This document shows, in pieces, positions 32,536-43,318 of a DNA stretch of 64,000 bases. The DNA comes from Diaporthe sp. PMI_573. Taxonomy: Eukaryota > Ascomycota > Sordariomycetes > Diaporthales > Diaporthaceae. Made by a program: the position numbers and the translations under genes. The first letter of the stretch is position 1; the number at the start of each line of letters is the position of its first letter. The stretch spans positions 1,178,001 to 1,242,000 of the forward strand of contig JAJTUP010000001.1 in NCBI GenBank assembly GCA_021399435.1. Direction: 5' to 3'. The notes beneath the pieces are model-generated. The model saw nothing but the letters and a program-made list of their open reading frames with translations. It did not search any database and was not told where the DNA came from.

Positions 32536-33060
32536 TCATCCACGCCTGCTGCAGTCCGCCATGGACTCGTGCCAGCCATCATTCGTCAAAGTGGACTCGC
32601 GCAAGCCGGTCAGCAATCTCGGCGACCTCAGGATCGTTGGCACGGATCGCTTGAGCAGGGAAAGGTCGCCTTGGTCAAACATGGTTTGGAGCCAATTGAT
32701 GTCTGCGTGCTGTGTCAGGAACCAGTATTCAGTTCCAATGGGCTATGAACTGCTTACCTCCACATCATGCCCAGCCCTCACTCGCCGGCGAAATGAAGGG
32801 GACCAAGACGACCTGCGAGGCTCATCATTAGTCACAGTGGACTCCAGCAAACGACTCAGAATGAACTTACTTTCTAGTGCCGTTGCTCGTTACCCGTCGT
32901 TGCGGTCAGCAATCTCGGCGACCTCAGGATCAGAGGCTGGATCGGGCCAACTTGAAGGTCGTCGTCGAACACCAAGCGAAGGAGGAGAGGAAGTTCGAGC
33001 AAACAGTGTCGCGGGGCTTCTTGGTCGATGCTGTGCTGCACAACAAGAGCGTTAACGATT
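32536..33060 (-). pseudogene. Decayed or unresolved minus-strand gene with duplicated module
   Basis: A last exon 32536-32709 (after a TTCCTGACACAG acceptor) reads HADINWLQTMFDQGDLSLLK. The exon before it ends RAGHDVE at a GTAAGC donor (32758). A 29-nt block, GATCCTGAGGTCGCCGAGAT followed by TGCTGACCG, occurs twice, about 300 bp apart, inside homologous but diverged modules. In one frame both give DPEVAEIADR, in another ILRSPRLLT, and which frame is used is unclear. An in-frame TAA separates the two modules. This looks like a broken relative of the neighbouring orphan genes rather than a working one. Confidence 0.35.
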
Positions 33061-33090
33061 AGAATCCATTTGAAGGCTTGAAGAACTTAC

Positions 33091-33177
33091 GGAACCTCTG
33101 CTCCCTTGAGGGTGTATTGGGGACCTCTGTACCCTTGAAGTGGTGTCGGGGACCTCTGTCTCCTAGAGGTAGTTGGG
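33091..33177. repeat. 29-bp tandem repeat, three copies
   Basis: Units starting GG-ACCTCTG at 33091, 33120 and 33149 are diverged from each other, so the array is not recent. The region 33178-33984 beyond it shows no convincing gene. Confidence 0.75.
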
Positions 33178-33984
33178 AAGTTGTCGGGTGGGTGGGCAAA
33201 GAATCACGTCGCAAGTCTGGGAGAAAGGCTTTTTGTGCTTGGGCTTTCATTTTAGCGCCACTCCGGCAGGCAGTCCGGATTATTGTAAGACCATTCCCTC
33301 TGTCACTGGGCAGAATATCGTGCCTAGTCTCTATTTCTGCGCTTTTCACTGCGTCAGAGCCCTAGATATACGTAGCTACTATAGGTCGCTTCGTCCGATG
33401 TCCAGGATGAACCAGTGTGACAGCCTGAGTGACTTTCTTTCGACATACCACGTGAGGACATCAAGGGCCGTGGAGGGGAGGAAGATCGGACGTTGTTTTG
33501 GCTTAAGGAGAGGACGATTCCTGGTATCCCCATTCTATGACTGGCTGATAATGTGACTGTAATTGTCTCTTTATCGTCAAGACATAGCCCAGAACATTCT
33601 GTTAATTCACACAATGGAATCGTCTGAAAATAGCCAAGAACTTGTTGCCGCCCTAAGGGAGGGAAACCTAACGGAGTACCATACCGGCCGTCTTCTCTGC
33701 CGTCTTCTCTGCCCCGGGCAAAATCTCCTCTCGACGACTGTTGCAGATCGTAAGACAGAATGCAAGACTTCGGCCTCCCAATTTCTTCCACTGCACCAAA
33801 CCGCGTGAAAAGGGGTTGACCAGCTATCTAAACCCAGCGAGCTGGGCGAACCAAGTCCGATGGCTACTCCCATCTTGAAAAGACAACATCATGCCGCAAC
33901 GGTGGCTAGTCCCTGTGTAGAGATTCCCATAACAATCCTACCATGCCCCACCAAAATTGCTACAATCCCTCAATTGCTCGCCAT

Positions 33985-35253
33985 CTAGTTCTCTCCGCCG
34001 CTCTGCGCGTTGAGGTTGGCAACGTCCTTGTTCACCGCTTCGAATCCGTTCAGCTGGGCAGGGCTGACAGTAGCCAGTGGGCCCTCATTGTGTTGGCTCG
34101 GGCCGGCATCAACGCTCTCTTTGAGCCCCTGCTCCTGGTCGCTCTGGCTCGACTCGTCGACGGCTGGGATTCGGAGGTTGGAGTTGGCCTCCTTGTCCTT
34201 GGCCACCTTGTTCTTCAACATGCGGTACTTGTTCTGGCAGGCTGGAATGCTGTGGCGGGGAAGCATCTGTAGGCAGGGAAATTGAGTTTGTCAGTTACCA
34301 TTCACGTTGCCCATCTCTGAATCCATGACCTCGGAAGTTGTTCTAGTGGTACTTACATTGCCGACCTCCGGCCAGCTTCGGCCGAGCTCTCTCGCGCTCA
34401 CCAGCATGTTGACCTCGTCTTCAGTCCAGTAGGCATGAGGCCTCGGAGCCTTGTCCGTCACGGGCTGTGTCGGACCGGACAGCATGTGGGGGGCAGATGC
34501 ATAAGGACGAGCTCGCTTTGCAGGGCGCTTGAACTGCGACTCCGGGGAGTCGCCGTCACAAGGGGGCTCTGAAACATTGCGGAGGCGCTTGGTGGTCTTG
34601 ATGAAGTCGGCACTAGCTGAGGTGTCTTCCTGCGATGCTGCCAGCTGCTCGACCGCTGCGAAGCCCTTCTCAATCTCATGACGAAGAGGGAGAGGCTCAG
34701 AAGATGCAGATGTGGCATGGGAGCCACGTGAGCTGGCACTGCGCGCAGGGGAAACGTCATCGCCCTGGTCGGTCTCGGCTGCCTGAGATTCGCTGGAGTC
34801 GTTTGCAGGGCTGGGAATGTAGTTTGACGACTTTCTGACAGGCGCTGCTGTCGAGTAGCTGGGCACGTCGAAAGGGTCGTAGTCGTCTGGCTCGAGGTAC
34901 ATGCATGCGTTCATGCCCTGGTCCTCAAAGGCCATTTGTCCGATGTCGCTGACGACACCGCTGACGAGGTTGCAGACGCAGTTTCGAAACCACTCAATCG
35001 CCACATGATTCCTGTAGAAGATGTCAGTGCTGTTCCTCTCCAGTTCAAAGATTGTAGTCACTCACTCCTTGTGGGCGATTCCATTCCACTGCCGAGCAGC
35101 CCTTGCAGCACCAATGCCTGCGTAGTTGACCACCTCGGCCAGGGGCACCTCGAAGCGGTGATGATGATCCTTTGCGGCCTTCTCAATCTGTGAAGTGATT
35201 GCGGCTCTGAAGGACTGCAGATCGATCACCGGCCTTCTCTGATTGTCAGCCAA
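33985..35253 (-). CDS. SANT/Myb-like domain protein, probable nuclear factor
   Basis: Exons 35066-35253, 34357-35011 and 33985-34266 (introns 54 and 90 nt, phases 2 and 0) give about 374 residues. The DNA-binding-like domain crosses the last intron: AYWTEDEVNMLVSARELGRS, WPEVGN, then MLPRHSIPACQNKYRMLKNK. Its spaced Trp/Leu residues, TEDE start and R-x-x-x-x-C-x-x-K-Y-x-x-L-K third helix fit Myb/SANT. Residues 90-250 are Ser-rich with a basic FKRPAKRARPY, a likely nuclear signal. The N-terminal block (DLQSFRAAITSQIEKAAKDH) is helical. The 5' end has no ATG in frame, so an upstream exon is needed; an ATG at 35455 (MDTS before GTGAGT) is the candidate. Function unknown. Confidence 0.65.
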
Positions 35254-36462
35254 TGTTTTGCGATGAAGCCCAGCAACGTAAAGAGGATTTGACTGCGCAC
35301 CTTCCCGTAAAGCTCACAGCTCGAAAGCGAAGCACGCTCTCAGCTGCCTGGCAACTCAGCTGGATCACAGTGCTTCAGGTTGTTAGCCTTCAGGCAATTC
35401 TGACATTTGAGGTGAGGATGAGGTTCTAGTTGTGGGCAACTCACGAAGTATCCATGGTCAGTAATCGTGCTGCAACGATGAGGACAGCTAGAGTTGAGTG
35501 TTCTTTTGAATGAAGGCTTGTCGACGTCGTACTGGATTTAATTCCCCAGGGTTGACTGATTGTTGGTCGACGATTTTGGTTTTGGAAGGACGAGAGAAAA
35601 TTGAAGAAAGAAAGAGATGGCTTGAGATATAAATAGCAAAAGGTATCGCAGCGGGTGGTACAATTCACTTTCGAGGCCCGAAATTCACTTGCCAGGCAAT
35701 CTGAAGGTCTGAGTGACGAGATCCGGGGACCTCGGGGGTGGTCGGCATGTCTAGCCATTCACTTACGGAGGGATCGAATCTGCCCCAGGGTGGACAGGAA
35801 GATCACAGGCAAGCGCAGAAACTCACGAGCTGTCTCTGTGTGTCCACATGAGGCAGCCGGGATCCATCATTAACTAGGACGTCAATTCAATGAGCAGAAT
35901 AGATGGAGTGCCAGGCACCAGTTCTCAACCTGCTGAAGACATGTCTCATACATTACTACAGTAACATGGCCACATCTTCTCAAAAGTCACAACAAGTTGT
36001 TATACAGCTCCTATGGCTTGCCTACCTTCCACCCAGTTATCCTAGACAAGATTATCCCATGGGAAGTCTTCCCATCGTGGGCTTTGCCGTAGGAGGTCAT
36101 TCCATAGGAGGTTATTCCACAGCAGGCTGTGCGGTAACTCAAGCATTGCGTGGTCCATGCTGCGGCCGCATAGGGGACACCCGAGCAAAGCTCATCGTTT
36201 TACAATTTCCATTCACCAAGACCAACCAGAGCCAGCCCGGCAGTGGCGAATTGAAGTGTAATATTACATTGTTTACTCACTGCTCTATTCTACCTGCCTC
36301 CCCCTCACTGAAGTGAAAGAAGGCTAACAGCTGCCCTATCCAGATGCCGGGGTTTTCCTGAATCATGCTCAGCCTTGTGAGGTGACCCGCACCGCTGGCC
36401 CTTACGAATCGCAAGACACATTTGGTTTTTGGGATGCCATCGTGACGTAATCCTTCCTTCTC
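35254..36462. other. 5' region of the SANT gene and intergenic sequence
   Basis: It contains a possible first coding exon near 35445-35455 for the SANT-like gene. A run of imperfect AGGAGGT-ATTCCA-type repeats lies at about 36050-36130. No other gene was recognised. Confidence 0.4.
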
Positions 36463-37506
36463 TCACAGATCGGACGCTGGACCAGCAGATGTGCGCTGGT
36501 TGCCTGTACCGGTAGTCGCCTGGTTCTCCTTCTTGCGAAGCTCTTCCTCTCTCTTGATGAACAGGAAGTGGATGGAGGCCGACTCGCAGTCGCGAGAAGC
36601 ATCAGCTCTGCGGTGCAAAGCCTGCAGGTCTTGGCTCTGTGCCTGGCGAGCCTGCTCATTTAGGCGGTGCAGGTCCATGTATGCATGAATTTGATATGCC
36701 AACTCCTCTGCAAGATCCGTCGTTGGTCCTGGTACAGTACCAATGACTGGTCGCAGGATCTCATTCTTGCCCAGCTGGATGAGGGTTGGGTTGTTCGCTG
36801 GATTGTTGGATGCCTGCACACCTGGCTGCGTACCGTGCTGCTGCTGCCTCCTAAACTGTGGATATTGCCGCGCTGCCGCGAGAAGGTTCTGGATCTTGCT
36901 CAGCTCTGGATCGTTGGCAGGAGTGTTGTTTGCCCTCAGTTGCTCAAATCGCTGTGTATCATGTCAACAAAGAAGATCCTTTAACAATCTGCCAAAAGGG
37001 GTCTATTTCATGGGCCAACATACGCGGTATGCATCCTCAATCTGGTGGTGCGCCAGGCCGACCGGAAGGTAGGCTGGTGCCTGGGCAACCGCATGATCGT
37101 TTCTGTGGCCAGGTTCATTTGGCAGGATTCTCTGGTATTTGTTGGGTTGCAGGGACTCATCATTGGTATGGGCTTGATTGGTGCTGGCTGGCTGCGCAGC
37201 CATGCTTTCTCCTGCATCTTTGGCATGGGGAGAGGCATTGGCCATGCTGTGATGATCACGCTTGCGGCTGGAACTCCCACCCAAGGACTCCTTCGACTTG
37301 GAAGCCTGGGACTTTTTCTTGTTTGAATTGGGGGCGGACATAGTAGTATTCGCAGGAGCAGCTGACACGACGATGGGGTCATTGTTCACATCCTGGCTGT
37401 TGGCTTCAGAGGCCATACTGGGCGGGTTGTTTCCACCAGAGGTGGTGATGCGCGCGTTCGGCAGGGCTTTCCTGGCCGGCTTGTCTTTGGGCTTGTCTTC
37501 GGGCAT
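36463..37506 (-). CDS. Hypothetical Lys/Gln/Asn-rich protein
   Basis: Exons 37024-37506 and 36463-36951 (72-nt intron, GTATGT...CACAG, phase 0) give 323 residues. The first 115 residues are basic and disordered (KPKDKPARKALPNARITTSG; SNKKKSQASKSKESLGG; SSRKRDHH). The second exon begins RFEQLRANNTPANDPELSKI and is Gln-rich (RRQQQHGTQ). It is followed by a helical segment LAEELAYQIHAYMDLHRLNE, with KREEELRKKENQ near the C-terminus, possibly a short coiled coil. It shares orientation, size and composition with the two orphan genes before it. I do not recognise a domain. The ATG at 37506 was chosen because the in-frame extension upstream looks like untranslated sequence. Confidence 0.6.
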
Positions 37507-38613
37507 TGTCGATCGGGTTGGTGTTCTGGGAATGGTTGAAGGTGACGATCTTGGCAAGAACAGGCGGGATGGGTTGAGGATGCAAAAGGAGTTGAAATCA
37601 AACAGGCTGCCAAAGTTTGTTAGCGGGGTCAAGGAGTTGACTGTGTCGCGGGGGAGGGAAGGGGGTCCCACGTGGTTTGTTTTTCTATTAGCGCCATCTG
37701 TTGTCGATGGGGTGGACCAAGATGTACTCGATGAAACTTATTCCGATGCCTTCTGTTCGGGCAGTAATAGAGTGAAGCCATGTGCCCGGCGGAAACCAGT
37801 GCATCGAATCTGCCATGAGCAGAGCTATGTATTTATGACTTACACATCAGTTCTCGTGTCCTCCGCCATACACTTACAGCACACCCTTTGTGATAAACCC
37901 CTGATGGAACGGCCTCCTATGGGACAACTTTCTGTAGAGACAACCTCCTATAGGACAACCTCCCTTGCAAACACCCTCTGTAGGGAGGCCTTGTGCGGGA
38001 TGTATACAGGTAACCAGTTAGATGGTGATCAAGGCACGGGGGGCTCCGTGATAACTCAGACTTCTTCTGGCTTTTAAGGTGTGGTGGTGTTACTGGAATA
38101 ATATGTGACTAACGGTACCAGGCTCTGTGTCCAGTAAACCAAGAGTTGGTTTTTAGAGAGACACATGATCACTCGCCTCATCGGAAGCTGCTTTATAGAT
38201 ACTGCCTTTGGTCCTTAGAGAAGTAGGTTGGCCAATTTGGTCTGGATTCACATTGAATGAAATGTCTAATGATGGAGCTCCCAAGCTTCTTTCACACAGC
38301 TCCAAACTTCTTGAAGAGAAGTGAATGACCATTCTCTGGTGTCAGTTATGCGCCGATAACGCCTCTGTGACTTTTATTCTATGAGTTCAGCTAAGACGCT
38401 CCTGTATTTTCTGCACCATTGGGGGGCAGACTTGTTTGTTGCCCCTGGATTATTTCACTTGCAGAGATTGAACGCTCTGTGAATGCATAGCCCTGCCCCG
38501 CCTGGACCTTGTCAGTGCAGCCATGCACCACCAAAAATAACATTATATCCCAAGAACGAGATCCTCACTTGCATCTGTTTCTGTCAAGCTGCGAACATTC
38601 TCTGACAGACAAG
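37507..38613. other. Intergenic region with repeat fragments
   Basis: Imperfect short repeats (CTCCTATAGGACAA-type) lie at about 37912-37988. Positions 38005-38110 resemble 61476-61577. No gene is apparent; the last 100 bp are the promoter of the next gene. Confidence 0.45.
38005..38110. repeat. Dispersed repeat fragment, related to 61476-61577
   Basis: Shared landmarks in the same order are ACAGGTAACCAG-TAGATGG, GGGCTCCG--ATAACT, and GTTACTG-AATAAT---GTGAC. By eye roughly three quarters of positions agree, which suits an old transposon remnant. Confidence 0.5.
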
Positions 38614-39484
38614 ATGTGTATCCTCATCTCCTACACCTGTCCGAATTGTGACAAGGTGACCGGCCAGTGTGACTATGTGCGCCATACCGATGGGCAGCGT
38701 TTCCTTATTCCTGACCCTGAGAGTAAGTTACCTCACTCCTGAGGCACTCTTCAATTTCTGGCAGAAGGTTGCTTGTTGTCCCAAACCTTGATTTGAACCA
38801 TGCTACAGCTTCCATCGCCGGTGGCGGGCAAAGGTCGTCTCGCCCCATTCTTCCCTCACATGAAGCACGTTCCTACATTAATCCATTGCTGACTTGAAGA
38901 CTTTAGTGAAGATCTTCTCTTTCTGCCTTGACATTCGGGCTCGGTTCATGCCCATCCGCGATCCCTCGCTCCTGTCTCCCGAGTTTCCCTGCACGAGCTC
39001 CACCTGTGCAGGCTTCAAAGTCCAATTTGACGCCAACAAGTGCCGGGAGCAGGAGGCGATCATGCTTGATCTGCTGTCCGACACCCAGAACAGCCTGAGG
39101 GTCATTATCGAAGGCGAGTCCTACACAAATATCGAGCAGGCGCTCAAGGGCAAGGGAATCGACATGAAGACCGACATGTGGAAGCTTCCTGGCGCCAAGC
39201 TCCAGAAGTGGAATCTCTACACCGAGGACAAGCTGAAGGAGATGACTGCGAATGGTGACAGCTACAACGTCATAAAGGCTGTAAGATACAGTTGCCTTCT
39301 TCTTTAGAATTTGTGCCCCCCAAGTGGTACTGACCTTTCCCTACAGGCTCTCAAGACCATTACTGGTCTCAACTACACCAACTACCAGATCATCACCAAG
39401 GCCGCCTCGTTTGATCTTTACCGATCTCTGTTCCCTCCCAACTCGGCTAAGCGTGGCAGTTCGAATCGAGGTGCATGGAAGTGA
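38614..39484 (+). CDS. Small hypothetical protein with CPNC N-terminus
   Basis: The proposed model is 38614-38722, 38907-39280, 39347-39484 (206 residues). Exon 1 reads MCILISYTCPNCDKVTGQCD and ends LIPDPE at GTAAGT. The second exon carries FPCTSSTCAGFKVQFDANKC and a helical charged body (EQEAIMLDLLSDTQNSLRVI). The last gives ALKTITGLNYTNYQIITKAA and ends at TGA. The Cys pairs could bind zinc. The first junction is uncertain: an alternative acceptor near 38810 would give a 65-residue protein ending before exon 2. The last intron (66 nt) is clear. There is no signal peptide, so a cytosolic or nuclear role is likely. Confidence 0.5.
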
Positions 39485-40184
39485 GACATGTGGTCTTCGG
39501 AAAGACCAAACATGGCATGAGCCTTACTTTGTTGCTTTGTTCAGGCATAATTGGCTGGACGCGTGCTTGTGGCACCTTGAAGAGGAGCAACAAGAGTGCG
39601 CCTTTTGTGCAGTTTGTGCAGCTGCAAGAAACTGCCTTTTTTGAAGCATCTAGGATGCTGTAGGCAGGCATACTATCTCAATAAGGCATTGATGCTGCAC
39701 CTGCACAATCGATTGGCGCATGTGTCTATGTGATTGCCGTTTCCATGCTTTGCCATTGTGGCGTTGTCAACCCAGGTACATACCGAGGTTTCGTGTCGCT
39801 TGAGATGTACAAGACACCAAACTGTAGGGCCTTGTTTCGAGCCGACAGGATGCCTCATATTCCGGGGAAAACGTTTGACTTGATGTGTTCCATGGCAGAT
39901 CGTACGCTGCTGAACCGGCATCACATCAAAGACCCTAGACGATTAGCCAGGACAAGAAGCAGTGTTTGAGATCTTCTAGTCCACCGTACCTACATATTTC
40001 TTGGGGACTCCCAGATCCTAATCTCCGTCTCGCAAAGTATCCTGCTCATACTAGACAAGAAAATGGCCTTGGCAAGGTCCAGCGTTTTGGGGCCATAGTT
40101 TGACCACCCATCACTTCAGAGGCACCTAGCAACACTCCGAAATCAGTGACCATCCCAATGTGCCATTTTTTGGTACTCATATTG
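39485..40184. other. Intergenic region, no gene seen
   Basis: Only short frames without coding features are present; it includes the promoter of the next plus-strand gene. Confidence 0.4.
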
Positions 40185-41282
40185 ATGAATTCAATAGAAC
40201 GAGATGGAGAGATTCCGCGATTCCTTTTCAGAGACTTCAACAAGCGATCCGGTGGCAACTCGAACCTGAATACCCGCACAGCCATCACCCCTCATGCATT
40301 CTATGGCATCCGAGGACCCAAAAACTCCCGCAATGACGGCTGGATCGCTGCCATGATGGCAACTGTCTATGGCTCAGAACGCAAGTTATACTACCCACCG
40401 AAACCCGTTATCATGCGTGATATGTCCTTTGGGCGCCTGAGAGCGGAAATAAATGGTCACCTTGGAGGAGACCGAAGGGCACATTCAAATTTCAGTTGGT
40501 GGACCGCCGACCTCCAACTTGCTATGGATTTTGCAAGATATGGGCCTTCGCCGTATATTGGCGTCTTGGACACTCAGCAACGGCAGGATGAAAACGTGAT
40601 CATGCATGTCCATGCACTATGGGAAGTCGGCTTCAGCGACTGGGATTACAATTACGAATATCTCGTGTACGGCCCAGTACAGGGGGAGTCATACTGCTGC
40701 ATGGCTCTAGCCTGGCAGATGCATCCCCTTGACCTATGCTTCGACCTATGGGCCGAGCTATCACCATATACAACACTGGCTCACATCATCAAGGCAAGAG
40801 ACCGCGCGGGGCGCCACTCATTCTACCGTGCTGTAGACGCATGGCTTGGAGTACATTTGGGTAGCTGCCCAGGCCCGGCGCTCTACTTGACAGTCATAGC
40901 TGCTGAATGGGGCCGCTCCAAAACAAATGCCAACGCAAGATCCGGCATCGGAAGATATTTCAATCCACCAGAGGTTGGTGAGACGACAGAGGCAGTCTCT
41001 AACTTGTCTTGGCTCATTGAGCGGGCTGCCAGAAATCCAAATCTCGTTCTGCCGCTCGTCAACTCCGCCACATATAAGACTGAACTTCCGCGCGTCCACC
41101 ACATGATTCACCTGTTGTGTTGCATCCAGACTGAGATCGGGCTGCTGCGTTCTAGGCCACGGCCTCAACCAGTCTCGCTCATTGGCTATTTCTGGCCACA
41201 GACGCCAGACCAGAAAAGGAAGGCAACTGAGTTGGAAGTAACGGGCGACAAACAACCACGCAGCAAGACAGTCAAGAAGTAG
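40185..41282 (+). CDS. DUF7587-type fungal protein
   Basis: One exon encodes 365 residues from the ATG at 40185; another ATG at 40158 would add nine. The start at 40185 puts the conserved block IPRFLFRDFNKRSGGNSNL close to the N-terminus. A WWTADLQLAMDFARYGPS block then follows, VMH/HALWEVGFSDWDYNYEY comes next, and YLVYGPVQGESYCCMAL after it. This order is what I know from fungal proteins annotated as DUF7587. Arg, a (S/W)-T/W-x block, and Glu-Tyr-Leu-Val-x-Gly in this order recall the R-S-E core of ADP-ribosyltransferases, but that is only a resemblance. The C-terminus is basic (KQPRSKTVKK). No signal peptide. Confidence 0.6.
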   Translation: MNSIERDGEIPRFLFRDFNKRSGGNSNLNTRTAITPHAFYGIRGPKNSRNDGWIAAMMATVYGSERKLYYPPKPVIMRDMSFGRLRAEINGHLGGDRRAHSNFSWWTADLQLAMDFARYGPSPYIGVLDTQQRQDENVIMHVHALWEVGFSDWDYNYEYLVYGPVQGESYCCMALAWQMHPLDLCFDLWAELSPYTTLAHIIKARDRAGRHSFYRAVDAWLGVHLGSCPGPALYLTVIAAEWGRSKTNANARSGIGRYFNPPEVGETTEAVSNLSWLIERAARNPNLVLPLVNSATYKTELPRVHHMIHLLCCIQTEIGLLRSRPRPQPVSLIGYFWPQTPDQKRKATELEVTGDKQPRSKTVKK

Positions 41283-41694
41283 TTGACATGTCCACTGCTT
41301 GGAGGGAGTTAATGAGGTATCTGGTGCTAAGTTGCTGTGGCAGATCGCAGTTGTGCGAGACGAGCGCCGTGATAGACTAAAAATGCGTTTTTCATGACCA
41401 CCGTTATGAATATTCTCTCATGGGGAATGAGGCCAGTTCTAGACCACATAATGTTGTTTCTCGCAGCGCAATCCCTGCCATCGCACGTGGGACGAACCGT
41501 TGGAGTTCGTGGATCGGCATGCACTGCGCATTCGCGAACTCTGTGATGCAGCGTTGCATTATGACATCTCGCATCGAGAACTGCACCCGCTTCAAGCCGA
41601 GCAGTTCTGAGCACCATTCTTGTTTCCACACCGAGGGCTGGTTATAACTATTGACCTGGGATCCGATCTAGCAAAATGTTGCCAGTGGACTTGG
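41283..41694. other. Intergenic region, no gene seen
   Basis: A minus-strand frame at 41404-41630 has mildly protein-like composition but no start, splice site or family. Confidence 0.35.
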
Positions 41695-41700
41695 TATAAA
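41695..41700 (+). promoter_or_regulatory. TATA box of the SurE-like gene
   Basis: TATAAA lies 91 bp before the ATG, followed by pyrimidine-rich sequence (TTCTTTATTCCCC) suitable for a transcription start. Confidence 0.5.
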
Positions 41701-41790
41701 TTACAGCAGTTCTTTATTCCCCGCAGCGCAGCATAGGACCCAGCAGCACGATTCTCAACTCGTTCAACTTGTCCCCAGTCCTTCAGCAAG

Positions 41791-42737
41791 ATGCAGATCC
41801 CCTTGTCCGTTCTGTTCACTCCTCTCGCTGTCCAAGCCGTCAACATCGTTCTCTCGAACGACGATGGATGGGCCGAGAAGAATATCCGTGTTTTCTACGA
41901 TGCCCTCAGCAGCACAGGCGAGAGCGTAATTATCTCAGCCCCGGCCGACAACAGGTCCGGAACAGGCTCGTCGGACGCTACGCCCGGAACAGTGACCTCA
42001 GGTTGCCAATTCAACAGCTGTCCGGCCGGGAGCCCACCGTACGGCCCGAGTAGCTCTAACTCCAGGTTCAACTATGTGAACTCCTACCCAGTCACGGCCA
42101 TGAGATACGGGATCCAGACTCTGTCACCAAAATTCTTCGGCGGTGCTCCGGATATCGCTGTGGCAGGGTACAATGTCGGAGGTTAGATCGCCTGCCCTCC
42201 CAATCCCTACTGGCACGGAATACTGACGAGCCATCAGCAAACCTCGGCTCAACAACTCTCATCTCCGGCACTGTCGGCGCAGCCACCGAGGCCGCGCTGG
42301 AGGGCATCCCAGCCATAGCCTTCAGCGGCACCTCGGGCTCGCAGGTGTCCTACACGACCACCACACAGACCTACCAAACCGTCTACGCGCAGCTGTCGAC
42401 CAACGTCACCACCACGCTCGTCGACTCCGGCAAGCCCTACCTCCCGGATGGCATCTGGCTCAACGTCAACTACCCGACCGTTAGCAGCAGCACATGCTCG
42501 TCCGCCTCGCGCTTCAAGTTTGTGCTCTCGCGCATCAACTCGGCTTCGTCGGGGGCCGCGGCGGATGTGCGCACTTGTGGGTCGACTCGGTTGCCGACTG
42601 AGAGCTCTGTTGTTGGCACGTCGGGTTGCTATGCCAGTATTAGTGTTGGAGTCGCGAGCAACAAGAAAGATGCTACTGCGGCCGTGCAGGCTGTGGTTTT
42701 GGCCAAGCTCCAGCCTATCCTGTCTTGCTTGCCTTGA
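41791..42737 (+). CDS. Secreted SurE-like acid phosphatase/nucleotidase
   Basis: Exons 41791-42181 and 42238-42737 (56-nt intron, phase 1) give 296 residues. A short signal peptide (MQIPLSVLFTPLAVQA) leads into VNIVLSNDDGWAEKNIRVFY; the Asp-Asp of SNDDG binds the metal in SurE proteins. Then VIISAPADNRSGTGSSD, PDIAVAGYNVGANLGSTTLI and SGTVGAATEAALEGIPAIAF follow the family order, the middle one rebuilt across the intron. SurE enzymes remove phosphate from nucleotides and related esters. Fungal secreted members probably scavenge phosphate outside the cell. Paired cysteines (SGCQFNSCP, STCSS, RTCGS, SGCYAS) are consistent with secretion. Confidence 0.88.
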
Positions 42738-43318
42738 ACCGGGAAGTACGATAATCAGTCTTGTCAAAAGTGGAAGTGAGCCATGGATACACATGAGCGG
42801 TCATGATCTTGTCATATTGTAGTGTGTGGTATATTGGATTTTGATTTTCTGGATTGCCTGAAGAGACGTGCTCCCGTCTGGGAGGCCTAAACTGCTTTTG
42901 CAACGAGTGTGAGCTCCCAAGGGATATGTACAGTTGATTCTATATACAAGACCCTGCTGTGCACCATGTAAAATGGGATGGCGGCCAGCTCAGTACGGAG
43001 ATTGTAGACTCCACCTCTTTGTATGTTGAACGAATGTGAAATCGCTATGGCGATTTGTGTTTTACGCTTGGTGCAGCGTGATGGAACGAATGTGTGCCGA
43101 AATCTGGTATCGGTATCTTTTGAACGAAGGTGCATCGAGCGGAAGTAGGTCATTTGAGGCGTTGAGCCGCGGTAGTTGGTTTGAGTGTGAGCAGAAAAGA
43201 ATGGGAAGCCGACCTGTCGACTAGAAACGCTGCTATGTTTCACTCGGTAGTGTGACCAGTTTTAAAAGAGACATCATATCAACGCAGCCTTGTTGTAGTG
43301 CGATCGCTGCGACAAAGC
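42738..43318. other. Intergenic region between converging genes
   Basis: It separates the SurE-like and chitinase 3' ends. No gene or structured repeat was recognised. Confidence 0.4.
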
